Shown here: piece by piece, positions 40,147-40,964 of the stretch
Layout of the letters: each line of letters begins with the position of its first letter
How positions within the stretch are numbered: position 1 is the stretch's first letter
Source: Deltaproteobacteria bacterium
GTDB lineage: Bacteria > Desulfobacterota > Syntrophobacteria > BM002
Direction of reading: 5' to 3'
NCBI GenBank assembly: GCA_022340745.1
Contig: JAJDNL010000053.1
Location: 1-40,964, forward strand
DNA length: 40,964 bases
The notes under the pieces: generated by a model
The model's database searches: none
What the model was told of the DNA's origin: nothing
Seen by the model: only the letters and a program-made list of their open reading frames with translations
Translations under genes and position numbers: made by a program

Positions 40147-40964
40147 ATGTCTGATCTCTTAAATAAAGCCTTACGCTATCGTTGGCTCATCTTCTGGGTT
40201 CTCGCCTTCAGCTACATCTTGGTCTATTTTCATCGTCTTTGTCCGGCGGTGGTAGCCGTGGATATGATGCACGATCTCCAGGCTGGAGGCACCTTACTCG
40301 GGTTGTTGAGTTCGGCCTATTTCTATCCGTATGCTCTCATGCAGCTACCGGCTGGTCTCCTTTCAGATTCTTGGGGCCCGCGGCGATCCATTACCCTGTT
40401 CTTCATTGTAGCCACCCTTGGTTCCATCCTGCTGGGCTTTGCACCCTCGGCTTTCTGGGCCATCGTCGGACGTACTCTGGTGGGACTGGGTGTTGCCATG
40501 CTCTTCGTGCCTACCATGAAAGTATTGGCAGAGTGGTTTCGGGTCAGGGAATTTGCCACTATGACCGCCATTCTCATGGTCATGGGGGGTCTCGGCTCCC
40601 TCACTGCTGCTACTCCCCTGGCCCTTCTCAGCAACTGGATCGGCTGGCGTCTTTCCTTTGTGGCCGTGGGCGTTTTTACCATGGTGATGGCTATCCTGGT
40701 TTGGCTCTTTGTGCGTGATCGACCTGCTGATCTTGGCTGGCCTTCACCAGCAGAATCCGTAGGCGCGAGTCCGCCCTCAATCGGGCTCCTGGAGGGAATG
40801 CGACGGGTGCTTGCCTACCCTCGATTCTGGCCTGTGGCCATCTGGTTCTTTTTCGATTGCGCTATCTTTTTTTCTTTCGGCGGGCTCTGGGGCGGCCCCT
40901 ACCTCATGCAAGTCTATGGACTGACAAAAGCCAAGGCAGGTCACATCCTCTCCATGCTGGCAAT
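40147..40964 (+). CDS. Major facilitator superfamily transporter (partial, cut at window end)
   Basis: The first 272 codons are present and open to the right edge. MSDLLNKALRYRWLIFWVLA starts a first transmembrane helix. Seven or so helices follow. The motif-A loop LLSDSWGPRRSI between helices 2 and 3 and GRTLVGLGVAMLFVP are typical of MFS carriers of the anion/organic-acid or nitrate/hexuronate-like groups. The substrate cannot be told. The start ATG at 40147 has only a weak ribosome site. Confidence 0.85.
   Translation, partial: MSDLLNKALRYRWLIFWVLAFSYILVYFHRLCPAVVAVDMMHDLQAGGTLLGLLSSAYFYPYALMQLPAGLLSDSWGPRRSITLFFIVATLGSILLGFAPSAFWAIVGRTLVGLGVAMLFVPTMKVLAEWFRVREFATMTAILMVMGGLGSLTAATPLALLSNWIGWRLSFVAVGVFTMVMAILVWLFVRDRPADLGWPSPAESVGASPPSIGLLEGMRRVLAYPRFWPVAIWFFFDCAIFFSFGGLWGGPYLMQVYGLTKAKAGHILSMLA

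Overview
The window looks like a chromosomal segment of a sulfate-reducing bacterium, most likely a member of the Desulfobacterota (former Deltaproteobacteria). It carries the complete electron-delivery and sulfate-activation set sat-aprB-aprA-qmoA-qmoB-qmoC in one direction. It also carries a Gram-negative Tol-Pal cell-envelope operon and a block for the lower half of adenosylcobalamin synthesis. No rRNA, tRNA, CRISPR array, integrase or intact transposase was found.

Layout. (1) 277-6444, minus strand: six cobalamin genes, transcribed cobO, cobU, cobT, cobS, cobD (threonine-phosphate decarboxylase) and cbiB. They are separated by unusually long, repeat-filled gaps. (2) 6705-15762, minus strand: a DUF1566 protein, an unknown membrane-anchored protein, a large AsmA-like protein, a long-chain polyprenyl diphosphate synthase (quinone side chain), the ribosomal-protein methylthiotransferase RimO and a polytopic membrane protein. 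(3) 15763-16651: a long divergent region with a good sigma70-type promoter candidate and a 485-nt leader. (4) 16652-25922, plus strand: sat, aprBA, qmoABC, with clear hairpin terminators after aprA and after qmoC. (5) 26322-31388: small and mostly cysteine-rich proteins of unknown function plus a SEC-C protein, lying between two copies of an exact 35-bp inverted repeat. (6) 31950-39835: a DjlA-like co-chaperone (minus strand), then tolQ-tolR-tolA-tolB-pal-ybgF and a periplasmic peptidyl-prolyl isomerase (plus strand). An MFS transporter runs off the right edge.

How it works together. Sat activates sulfate to APS and AprBA reduces APS to sulfite. QmoABC is the membrane complex thought to pass menaquinol electrons to AprBA. 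The polyprenyl synthase could make the tail of that quinone. Cobalamin would serve corrinoid enzymes encoded elsewhere (not in this window). The Tol-Pal genes maintain the outer membrane.

The most unusual content is non-coding. At least fourteen gaps hold arrays with a strict 7-nt period. Many different 7-nt words are used, and within an array one word drifts into another without loss of register, usually inside a nested palindrome. A second family strings small hairpins together between GTCA/TGAC tetramers in four gaps. A third is a MITE-like element with GCCCGGATATTTCATGAAT ends. These families sit inside apparent operons (cob, tol) and account for most of the intergenic DNA. I regard the register-keeping heptad mosaics as the best candidate here for an undescribed system.
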